This document shows positions 6,467-12,553 of a DNA stretch of 16,061 nt, piece after piece. The notes under the pieces are model-generated. The model was given only the letters and a program-made list of their open reading frames with translations. It was not told the origin of the DNA and searched no databases. This DNA comes from DASPXY01 sp038227745 (lineage in GTDB: Bacteria > Planctomycetota > Planctomycetia > Gemmatales > Gemmataceae). Position 1 is the stretch's first letter; each line of letters opens with the position of its first letter. Location of the stretch: positions 1 to 16,061 of the forward strand of contig JBBRPS010000138.1 of NCBI GenBank assembly GCA_038227745.1. Direction: 5' to 3'. A program made the translations under genes and the position numbers.

Positions 6467-6883
6467 GTGCCCCCCCCGTCCCCGGCCCGCAAACCCTGGT
6501 GGCGTCGCTGGTTCGGCAGCCGCTCGGAGCGCGCCGCGGCGAAGTTCCTCAAGCGCCTCGGCTACCGCATCGCCGTCCGCAACTACAGCTGCCGTCACGG
6601 CGAGATCGACCTCGTCGCCCTCGACGGCCGCTGCGTCGTGTTCGTCGAAGTCCGCTCCACCGGGAACGACGGCACGACGCGGCCGGCCGAATCGGTGGAC
6701 GCCGCCAAGCAGCGCCGCCTGACGGACCTGGCCCTGCACTTTCTCCAGGAGCGCCGCCTCCTCGGCACCCCCGCCCGCTTCGACGTGCTCGCCCTGAGCT
6801 GGCCCGCCAGACGGCGCGAACCGGCGATCGTCCACCATGTCAATGCCTTCGAGGCGGTCGGCCGCTTCCAGATGTATTCGTAA
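6467..6883 (+). CDS. YraN/UPF0102 family putative nuclease
   Basis: 138 residues, normal for the family. The fold is PD-(D/E)xK-like. After a basic N-terminus (KPWWRRWFGSRSE), the conserved pattern appears as G45-E46-I-D48-L-V-A-L-D, then VVFVEVR with E61 and R63 in the E-x-K/R position, then VDAAKQRRLTDLALHFL. The family resembles Holliday-junction resolvases and restriction-like nucleases, but its cell role is not settled. The start is a GTG at 6467 with only a weak GAGG upstream, and no other start fits between the rplS stop and the homology. YraN genes often lie near rplS (usually after rnhB); here rnhB is missing and YraN follows rplS directly. Confidence 0.88.
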   Translation: MPPPSPARKPWWRRWFGSRSERAAAKFLKRLGYRIAVRNYSCRHGEIDLVALDGRCVVFVEVRSTGNDGTTRPAESVDAAKQRRLTDLALHFLQERRLLGTPARFDVLALSWPARRREPAIVHHVNAFEAVGRFQMYS

Positions 6884-6909
6884 AGCCCACGGGCCGCGCC
6901 CCGTGGGTT
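6884..6909 (+). promoter_or_regulatory. Hairpin between YraN and tyrS, next to the tyrS ribosome-binding site
   Basis: Arms 6884-6893 and 6900-6909 pair over 10 bp (one G-U) around a 6-nt loop; the core is CCCACGGG/CCCGTGGG. The stem ends exactly where the strong tyrS ribosome-binding site AGGAGGTG (6910-6917) begins, so it could separate translation of the two genes or simply be a small dispersed repeat. Confidence 0.5.
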
Positions 6910-6922
6910 AGGAGGTGTACCC

Positions 6923-8143
6923 GTGAAAACGGTCGAGGAACAACTCGCGCTGATCCGCCGCGGCGTCGAGCAGATCGTGCCCGAGGACGAGCTGCGCAAG
7001 AAGCTGGAACGGAGCGTCCAGACCGGCAAGCCGCTGCGCGTAAAGTACGGCATCGACCCGACCGGCATCGACGTCCACCTCGGCCACACCGTCCCGCTGC
7101 GGAAGCTGCGCCTGTTCCAGGAACTGGGCCATCAGGCGGTGCTCATCCTCGGCAACTACACCGCGCTGGTCGGCGACCCCAGCGGCCGCGACCAGACCCG
7201 CGCCCGCCTCACCCAGGAGAAGGTCGAGGAGAACGCGCGCGACTACCTCACGCAGGTCAGCAAGGTCATCGACATCGACCGCACCGAGGTGACGCGCAAC
7301 GGCGACTGGTTCAGCAAGTTCACGTTCCTGCGCGTGCTGGAGCTAACAAGCAAGATTACCATCCAGCGCATGCTGGAGCGCGACGACTTCACGAAGCGCC
7401 TCAAGGCCGGCACGCCGATCTCGCTGCACGAGTGCCTGTACCCGCTGATGCAGGGCCACGACAGCGCCGAGATCCGCGCCGACGTGGAACTGGGCGGCAG
7501 CGAGCAGTTGTTCAGCCTGCTGGTCGCCCGCGACCTGCAGCGCGATGCCGGCCAGGAGCCGCAGATTTGCCTCACGCTGCCGATCCTGCGCGGCCTGGAC
7601 GGCGAGCGGCGCATGGGCAAGAGCCTGGGCAACTACCTCGGCGTCGGCGAGCCGGCGCAGCTTCAGTTCGACAAAACCATGAGCATCCCCGACAAGTTGA
7701 TGCAAGAGTGGTTCGAGCTGCTGACGGATCGGTCGGAAGCGGAGATCCGCACACTGACCGACCCGCAGGCGACGCACCCGATGGCGGCAAAGAAGACGCT
7801 GGGCCGCGACATCGTCACGTCCTACCACGGCGCGGAGGCGGCGCGGGCCTCGGAGGCCGAGTGGGTCAAGCGCTTCTCGATCAAGGAGGACCCGACCGAG
7901 ATCCCCGAGGTGGAGATCCCGGTGTCGGAACTGAAGGACGGCAAGGTCGGGATCTGCCGGCTGCTGGTGCTGGTGGGCTTCGTGAAGAGCAACGGCGAGG
8001 GGCAGCGAGCGGTGGCGGGCAGCGGCGTGAACGTCGGGCCGGACCGGGAGAAGATCACCGACCGCAAGGCGATGGTCGCGGTCGCCGATGGGCTGATCGT
8101 GCGCTTCGGCTCGCGGCGCGTGGCGCGGGTGCGGCTGCGCTGA
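6923..8143 (+). CDS. tyrS: Tyrosyl-tRNA synthetase
   Basis: 406 residues. It is a class I synthetase that charges tRNA-Tyr in the cytoplasm. The HIGH motif is HLGHT (52-56) after KYGIDPTGIDV, and the KMSKS loop appears as RMGKS (230-234) followed by LGNYLGV. The catalytic-domain block LILGNYTALVGDPSGRD and the tyrosine-site region (YPLMQGHDSAEIRADVELGGSEQ) are present. The C-terminal 65 residues form an S4-type RNA-binding domain (GICRLLVLVGFVKSNGEGQRAV to the end). Motifs and length fit the TyrZ-like bacterial type. The start is a GTG five bases after AGGAGGTG (6910-6917), the best ribosome-binding site in the operon. It is the last gene of the rpsP operon. Confidence 0.96.
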   Translation: MKTVEEQLALIRRGVEQIVPEDELRKKLERSVQTGKPLRVKYGIDPTGIDVHLGHTVPLRKLRLFQELGHQAVLILGNYTALVGDPSGRDQTRARLTQEKVEENARDYLTQVSKVIDIDRTEVTRNGDWFSKFTFLRVLELTSKITIQRMLERDDFTKRLKAGTPISLHECLYPLMQGHDSAEIRADVELGGSEQLFSLLVARDLQRDAGQEPQICLTLPILRGLDGERRMGKSLGNYLGVGEPAQLQFDKTMSIPDKLMQEWFELLTDRSEAEIRTLTDPQATHPMAAKKTLGRDIVTSYHGAEAARASEAEWVKRFSIKEDPTEIPEVEIPVSELKDGKVGICRLLVLVGFVKSNGEGQRAVAGSGVNVGPDREKITDRKAMVAVADGLIVRFGSRRVARVRLR

Positions 8144-8165
8144 CGGGCCGCTGAGGAAGCTTGCC

Positions 8166-8326
8166 ATGCCATTATACGATCATTTTCATCCGCCCCTGCG
8201 CGACGATTGTCCGTGGGCCAGCCCCTCCCCACGCTTCCCCTCTGGATCACTCTTGAACAGGCCGTCCCGCTCGACCTGGAGCGCAGTTATCGGGACACCT
8301 GCGACAGCCTCCGCCTCCCGCCGTGA
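8166..8326 (+). pseudogene. DUF4058-like gene remnant (both ends kept, middle deleted)
   Basis: The ATG at 8166, with GAGGAAG (8153-8159) upstream, opens MPLYDHFHPPLRDD, which matches the start of a planctomycete/cyanobacterial family beginning MPLxDHFxPP. From about 8213 a different frame reads VGQPLPTLPLWITLEQAVPL and on through DLERSYRDTCDSLRLPP to TGA 8324-8326, which is the C-terminus of the same family (GQPLPTLPxWL, LDLExSYxxTCxxLR). The centre of the protein, over 200 residues in relatives, is missing, and the two ends are in different frames. It is a gene scar left by an internal deletion with its junction near 8200-8213. The DUF4058 assignment is from remembered family patterns. Confidence 0.65.
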
Positions 8327-8416
8327 CACCGTGGAGGCAGGCGCCTACTCACGCCGGGTCTGTGCCACGGGTTGGCCGCCATCGAGAACGCGCAGAGGCG
8401 CCGCCCGTCCTGGCTG

Positions 8417-8445
8417 TTGCACGGCCGCCCGCGATCGCGGATAAT
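8417..8445 (+). promoter_or_regulatory. Candidate promoter of the TPR/transglutaminase gene
   Basis: TTGCAC (8417-8422) and GATAAT (8440-8445, 5 of 6 matches) are spaced by 17 bp, 38 bp before the start codon. The -35 match is weak. The rest of 8327-8483 holds no gene that I can see. Confidence 0.45.
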
Positions 8446-8483
8446 ACAACTTTTCCTCCCCAAGGGGAGAAGGAGAAGCCGAC

Positions 8484-9779
8484 ATGAGATCGATAGCGCA
8501 CCTGGTTATGACCCTCGCCGGCCTGCTGGCCCTGGCCCACGTCGGCCCGGCGCCCGGGCAGGGCTCCACGCAGGAGGAGCTGAAGAAGCTCGTGCTCCGG
8601 GCGCAGGAACTAGCGAAGAAGGGCCAGTACGACGAGGCCGTGGACGTCATGAAGAAGGCGCTGCCGCTGGCGCCGAAGAATGACCTCGCGTATTGCCTGG
8701 CCCTGACCAGCGACATGGAGCGCGAGGCGGGCCGCTTCGCCGACGCCGTCAAGCACGCCCTGGAGGCGATCAAGCTCAACGACAAGGTCGGCCCGTACTA
8801 CATCCTCGTGGCGGCCGCCGCTCTCGCCAACCAGGACCTGGACCTGGCCCGCGAGTACGTCAAGAAGGTCATCGACAAGGGCGAGCAGGCCATCGGCGCG
8901 GTCACCATGTACGACGCCCGCCAGCTCGAGGACGCCGTCTTCCCGCGGACTTACACGATCCACTGGGACCTCGACCCGAAGAAGGGGTACATCAATCCGA
9001 CCACCGGCGAGACGCCCCTCGCCCTGCCGCGCGGGGACCTCCCGAACCAGTCCGTCACCTACACGGTGAAGGGCGCCCGCAAGTACCGCCTCGTCAAGGG
9101 CGAGGCGAACCAGGTCCTTTACGTCATGCCGCTCGGCGTGAAGCCGTTCCGCGTCACGACGAAGATCACCCTCGAGCCGTACAGCTACAAGAAGGAGCTG
9201 GCAAAGGCCACGAAGGGGCCGATCCCCGCGACCGTCAAGACGGCCTATCTGGGTCCTTGCGAGTGTATCAACCCGAAAAGTCCTGCACTGGCGAAGGTCG
9301 TCGCCGACCTCAAGGCGGAGGACGGGGTGCAGACGGTCCGCAACATCCTGGCGTGGCTGAAGCGCCATGTCACCTACAAGAACGAGAAGAGCGACATCGG
9401 CACGCTGGACTTCAAGAAGGTCGAGGAGATCGTGGAGCGCGGCCACGCGGAGTGCCGCGGCTACGCCATGCTGTTCACGGCCCTGTGCCGGGCGGCCGGC
9501 ATCCCCGCCCGCCCGGTGTGGGGCCTGGCGCGCGTCTCGGCGACGCCATCGCAGCCGAAGGGGAACTTCGCCAGCCACAACTGGACGGAGGTGTATTTCC
9601 CCGGGGCCGGCTGGATCCCCGTCGATCCGCAGAAGCCCGAGACGCTGGGCTGGCTGCCGGCGACGATCGCACGCTTCTACATGGACGTGCGGCGGAACTC
9701 TCAGTCGGTGGAGCACCTGCCGATGCGCAACCTCGTCCACATGAACGGCGAGAAGATCAACTTCGAGGTGTCGAAGTAA
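8484..9779 (+). CDS. Exported TPR and transglutaminase-like domain protein
   Basis: 431 residues. An export signal covers about 1-25. Residues about 38-135 form roughly three TPR-like helix pairs (AQELAKKGQYDEAVDVMKKA, AGRFADAVKHALEAIKLN, NQDLDLAREYVKKVI). A beta-rich segment of about 140-270 precedes the transglutaminase-like core at about 285-385. The Cys-His-Asp triad is visible: C324 in GHAECRGYAMLFTALCRAAG, H365 in SHNWTEVYFPGAGW and D381 in IPVDP. Such domains act as cysteine proteases, peptide-linkage enzymes or cross-linkers; the substrate here cannot be told. Export and the intact triad suggest an active enzyme in the cell envelope. The ATG is supported by AAGGAGAAG (8470-8478). It is probably transcribed alone, ending at the hairpin at 9802-9835. 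Confidence 0.88.
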   Translation: MRSIAHLVMTLAGLLALAHVGPAPGQGSTQEELKKLVLRAQELAKKGQYDEAVDVMKKALPLAPKNDLAYCLALTSDMEREAGRFADAVKHALEAIKLNDKVGPYYILVAAAALANQDLDLAREYVKKVIDKGEQAIGAVTMYDARQLEDAVFPRTYTIHWDLDPKKGYINPTTGETPLALPRGDLPNQSVTYTVKGARKYRLVKGEANQVLYVMPLGVKPFRVTTKITLEPYSYKKELAKATKGPIPATVKTAYLGPCECINPKSPALAKVVADLKAEDGVQTVRNILAWLKRHVTYKNEKSDIGTLDFKKVEEIVERGHAECRGYAMLFTALCRAAGIPARPVWGLARVSATPSQPKGNFASHNWTEVYFPGAGWIPVDPQKPETLGWLPATIARFYMDVRRNSQSVEHLPMRNLVHMNGEKINFEVSK

Positions 9780-9801
9780 GGCGAGCGGCAGGAGCTGGTT
9801 T

Positions 9802-9835
9802 CTCCCCTCTCCCCTGTGCGCGGGGGAGAGGGGAG
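9802..9835. repeat. Hairpin after the transglutaminase gene, possible terminator
   Basis: CTCCCCTCTCCCC (9802-9814) pairs perfectly over 13 bp with GGGGAGAGGGGAG (9823-9835) around an 8-nt loop. It starts 22 bp after the stop codon. No T-run follows, so intrinsic termination is uncertain. Similar C/G-rich hairpins are common dispersed repeats in GC-rich bacteria. Confidence 0.6.
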
Positions 9836-9868
9836 GGACATGAATGGCACTTCCGTCTGAAGGCATGT

Positions 9869-9895
9869 GATACCACGGGGTTCCGCCGTGGCATC
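9869..9895. repeat. Short palindrome at the edge of the IS66-like element
   Basis: GATACCACGG (9869-9878) and CCGTGGCATC (9886-9895) pair at 9 of 10 positions around a 7-nt loop. The IS66-like left end begins two bases later (9897), so the element may have inserted beside a pre-existing palindrome. Confidence 0.5.
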
Positions 9896-9896
9896 T

Positions 9897-10505
9897 GTAC
9901 GCATTCGGCGATCACATCTGCCTGCTAAGCTGTGACGGGCCTCCTTCTTCGGTTACAACGGGGGAATGGATCAGGACGGCTTTTTCCCCTGCGATCTCCC
10001 CTCCTTGCCCGGCAGAGCCGGCTTCGGCCCTCGTTCCCTGTCCCTACCCCGATTGCCTCTGCCACTCCGAACTGCGCCGCCTGCGACCGCAAGCCGGCTC
10101 CGGGCAGGCCATGCACCAACGTGCCGTCGCCCGCCTCGACCCACTCCCACAGCAACTGGCAGCCCTGCGCGCGGCCGTTGCGCGCAGGGCGCAGCGCTGC
10201 CAGCAGGAGCGCGCCGAGCCGCAACGCCACCCGGCGCGGCGCCAAGTGCTGGAGAGCTTGCAGGCACACGGGTCGGGCTTGACGGTGTTCGTCGCTGTCT
10301 GGGAGGTGCCGATAGACAACAACGCGGTGGCACGAACGCTGCGTGGCCCCGTCGTAGGCCGCAAGAACTACAGCGACTCGGGGTCGTTAGGGAGCGGTTG
10401 GCTGGCGGCGCTGCTGTTCGCCGTGCTCGAGACGGTGCAGCGCGGGGGGCTGAACCCCGCGCGTGTGGCTGACGGCGTACCTGGAGGTCGAGGAGAAGGA
10501 GCTAG
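9897..10505 (+). mobile_element. IS66-like insertion sequence, decayed, left end kept
   Basis: The left boundary at 9897 is defined by comparison with the second copy at 15921: similarity begins abruptly at GTACGCATTCGG in both, with unrelated flanks. Over 142 bp the copies differ at 10 positions plus one single-base indel (about 92% identity). The element contains the start and the C-terminal part of an IS66-type transposase but lacks the middle. Its 3' side is cut by the IS1380-family element at 10506, and I could not find its right end beyond 12254. Confidence 0.7.
9966..10505 (+). pseudogene. IS66-family transposase, broken by frameshifts and internal deletion
   Basis: The start ATGGATCAGGA is shared with the copy at 15990. 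A run of five T near 9980, against four in the other copy, shifts the frame. In the restored frame it reads PASALVPCPYPDC with a Cys-rich start. It then passes, after loss of most of the catalytic core, to RRQVLESLQAHGSGLTVFV and DNNAVARTLRGPVVGRKNYS, the C-terminal signature of planctomycete IS66-type transposases (relatives read DNNxxERALRGPVVGRKNYY). The Glu expected before Arg is Ala here. An extra C in the CCCC run near 10455 causes a second shift, after which WLTAYLE appears in another frame. The product cannot be active. Confidence 0.75.
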
Positions 10506-10519
10506 CCCGGATTGCGCAC
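10506..10519 (+). repeat. Terminal inverted repeat of the IS1380 element (left in window)
   Basis: CCCGGATTGCGCAC; it matches the reverse complement of 12241-12254 at all 14 positions. Two further matches (T-A) lie just outside, in the presumed target duplication. Confidence 0.85.
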
Positions 10520-10689
10520 CTGGCTCCTTTAACGACACATATTATCTTTATGGTGGCCGCCCGGCGCCGGGGGCTGGCCGGCGCAGCTGCGGACCGCCCT
10601 GGGCGCAGCTGTTTGCCCCCTGGAACCTGCTCCCGGCGCGCACCGCCCACGCCGGCGGCCTCCCGGACCGCCTGCCGCGCCCACCTTCC

Positions 10690-12159
10690 TCATATCGCCA
10701 CCACCCCGCACGGCGGCGCCACCGCCACGCCGCCCGCCAGCACCTGCCCCACGAACGCCGTCACCGCCGCTTGCACCCGCCGCCACAACTCCTGCCCAGG
10801 CCAGCCCGCCGACACCCGCACGCAGATCTGCCGCGCCCCCGCCACCACGACCGCGCCCACCTTCCACAGTCGCCCCCGCAGCGTGCTCACGCGCGCCGTC
10901 GCCACCTCGGCCACAGCCGCCGCCGCCTCGCGCAACAGCACCACCAACGCGTACGCCACCGTATGCACCAGCAGCCGGAACGCATTGGCACAGAACCCGC
11001 ACGCGCTTAGCCGATCCGCTCCCAACCCATTCTTCATTTCCCCAAGCGGCTGCTCCGGCACCGCCCCACGCTGGACGTAGAACCCCCGGTAAACCCCCTC
11101 CGGTGTCGCCGTCAGGTTCGTGACCACAAAACGCCGCTGACTGCCCTGTGGCGTCCGCTCCACCTTGCACACCACCCGCCGCGGGTGCGGCCAACTCCCC
11201 GCCTGGTAGCCGCGCACCTCCTCGAAACGCTGCACGTGCGGCTCGCGGTGGCGGTAGCAGGCGTAATACAGTTCCACGTCGGCCAAAGCCTGCGCGGTGG
11301 CCCGCTCCAGCACCGCGTTGGTGCCGTAGCCCAAGGCGTAGCTCAGGTTATGACCCTCGCAGAAGTCGATCACGGCCGGCACCGCCAGGCCGGTGTCGCC
11401 ACGCACGACGATCCGCACCCCCGGCCAAGCCGCCCGCAACGCCGTCACGATCGTCGTCAGCACCTCGACGGCCCCGAGGCTGGCGTGGACTGTGCCCGGT
11501 CGCAGCCAGGCCGCCAGCGGAAAGCCGCTGCTGCCGCCGTAGACCAGCAGCGGCAAGTATTGGTGCTGGCCATAGTAGCCGTGGTAGCCGCTCAGGGTCT
11601 GCGCCCCGTGGGTCGGGTCGTCGGTGGCGTCGATGTCCAGCACGACTTCCACGGGCGGCGTCCGGCGGGTGCGGATAAACAGGTCCACCAGGTAGCTGTT
11701 GACGATCTTCAGGCGGTCGGTCTGGGCCTTGCGGACCTCGAGCAGGACGGGCCGTTCTTCCGGGGGCAGCTCGGCCTGACGGCGGGTGAAGGCGTACTGG
11801 AAGCGTGCCTGGGTGGAGCCCGAGGCGAGGAGGCGTTCGGGGTCGGGAGCGAGGTCGGCGAGGATCTGGAAGAGGGGGTCGTGGCGAAGGGAGTTCGCGT
11901 CGTTGTGGTCGGGGGCGCCGGCGCGGATCTGGTAGACAGCCTGGGTGAACAGGGCCTCCTTGGAGTGGGTGATGTACTTGCGGGAGCGGGGGTCGGGCAG
12001 GAGTGCGGCGAGGCCGGCGCGGACGCCCAGGGACTTGTCGAGGACGCGGACGGCGAGGAGGCCGGCGTCGGCGGTGATCGGCGGGGCGTCGAAGGCGACG
12101 CGGATGGGTTGCGGCGCGAGGCCGCTGAGCGTAAAGTAATCTGGCCGTTGGTCGTTCAT
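10690..12159 (-). CDS. IS1380-family transposase
   Basis: 489 residues from the ATG at 12159, which follows GGAGG (12173-12169) by 9 nt; an upstream in-frame ATG at 12201 has no such site. A DDE enzyme that cuts and joins the element ends. Typical IS1380 blocks are present: DYFTLSG near the start, VLDIDATDDPTHGAQ (D175/D177), GYHGYYGQHQYLPLLVY, VRGDTGLAVPAVIDFCE (D255) and GEMKNGLGADRLSACGFCAN (E374), giving a complete D-D-E set. No frameshift or stop interrupts it, and the ends are intact, so the element may still be mobile. It is about the usual length of the family. A weak promoter-like pair (TTGGAA and TATCTA, 17-bp spacing) lies in the 12200-12230 region. Confidence 0.9.
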   Translation of the reverse strand: MNDQRPDYFTLSGLAPQPIRVAFDAPPITADAGLLAVRVLDKSLGVRAGLAALLPDPRSRKYITHSKEALFTQAVYQIRAGAPDHNDANSLRHDPLFQILADLAPDPERLLASGSTQARFQYAFTRRQAELPPEERPVLLEVRKAQTDRLKIVNSYLVDLFIRTRRTPPVEVVLDIDATDDPTHGAQTLSGYHGYYGQHQYLPLLVYGGSSGFPLAAWLRPGTVHASLGAVEVLTTIVTALRAAWPGVRIVVRGDTGLAVPAVIDFCEGHNLSYALGYGTNAVLERATAQALADVELYYACYRHREPHVQRFEEVRGYQAGSWPHPRRVVCKVERTPQGSQRRFVVTNLTATPEGVYRGFYVQRGAVPEQPLGEMKNGLGADRLSACGFCANAFRLLVHTVAYALVVLLREAAAAVAEVATARVSTLRGRLWKVGAVVVAGARQICVRVSAGWPGQELWRRVQAAVTAFVGQVLAGGVAVAPPCGVVAI

Positions 12160-12240
12160 GATCTTGAGCCTCCGCACAGGTCTAAACTGTTGGTTAAGCA
12201 CAGCTTAGATAGTGCGCGAGGCTCTCCTTTCCAACGCGCA

Positions 12241-12254
12241 GTGCGCAATCCGGG
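12241..12254 (-). repeat. Terminal inverted repeat of the IS1380 element (right in window)
   Basis: GTGCGCAATCCGGG on the plus strand, the exact reverse complement of 10506-10519. It lies upstream of the transposase start and is followed by TTAG, the partner of CTAG on the other side. Confidence 0.85.
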
Positions 12255-12353
12255 TTAGACAATAAGGCGCGATCGCGGCGCAAATCACGCCAACGGGGCG
12301 CGTTTTTTCTCGAAAGAGTCGACTGGAAGTGCAGGAAAGAGGTGCGCGGCGAG

Positions 12354-12509
12354 TCACTCGTCGCCGTGGAGGGCGTCGTGCAGCCAGGCGCGGGCGGAGA
12401 CCCAGAGCCGGTCAGCGGTGCGGGAAGAGACGCCCAGGACCCGCGCCGCTTCCGGGATCGTCAGGCCGGCGAAGTAACGCAGCTTGACCAGCTCCGCCGC
12501 CTGCGGGTT
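12354..12509 (-). pseudogene. ECF sigma factor, C-terminal fragment (sigma region 4)
   Basis: Reading on the minus strand to TGA 12356-12354 gives NPQAAELVKLRYFAGLTIPE, then AARVLGVSSRTADRLWVSAR and AWLHDALHGDE. This is the region-4 helix-turn-helix of the planctomycete ECF sigma factors, which recognises the -35 box. The 51 codons have no start codon of their own, and the rest of the protein (regions 2 and 3, over 130 residues) is absent: 45 bp further upstream the DNA is already the end of the metalloprotease gene. It is therefore a truncated remnant. In planctomycetes such sigma genes often precede a Ser/Thr kinase gene; none is present here, as the IS1380 element follows 100 bp later. Confidence 0.8.
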
Positions 12510-12533
12510 GGCGGCGGGCGTTCCCGCCAACCC
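12505..12533. repeat. Palindrome at the broken end of the sigma fragment
   Basis: GGGTTGGCGG (12505-12514) and CCGCCAACCC (12524-12533) pair perfectly over 10 bp with a 9-nt loop; an alternative core GGCGGG-CGTT-CCCGCC (12513-12528) is also perfect. It sits where sigma-factor similarity stops and 21 bp past the metalloprotease stop, so it may be that gene's transcript end or the trace of the rearrangement. Confidence 0.55.
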
Positions 12534-12553
12534 ACAAGCGCCACCGAGGCAAG

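Larger units (their letters stand above)
10506..12254 (-). mobile_element. IS1380-family insertion sequence, complete (1749 bp)
   Basis: The element is bounded by perfect 14-bp inverted repeats, CCCGGATTGCGCAC at 10506-10519 and its reverse complement at 12241-12254. The flanking tetranucleotides are CTAG (10502-10505) and TTAG (12255-12258), a 4-bp target duplication with one mismatch, as expected for IS1380-family insertions. Its size is typical of the family. One transposase gene on the minus strand fills it. The 170 bp between the stop codon and the left repeat show no gene. Confidence 0.85.

Noticed and set aside
6499..8154. 551-codon plus-strand frame spanning YraN and tyrS
   Set aside because: It runs across two well-supported genes in another frame and consists of Arg/Pro-rich sequence with no domain.
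9802..9835. Classical Rho-independent terminator after the transglutaminase gene
   Set aside because: The stem is strong but is followed by purine-rich sequence rather than a T-run, so I list it as a repeat with possible terminator activity.
10506..12254. IS1380 transposase as a domesticated host gene
   Set aside because: It still has both terminal repeats and a near-perfect target duplication, so an ordinary insertion sequence is the simpler reading.
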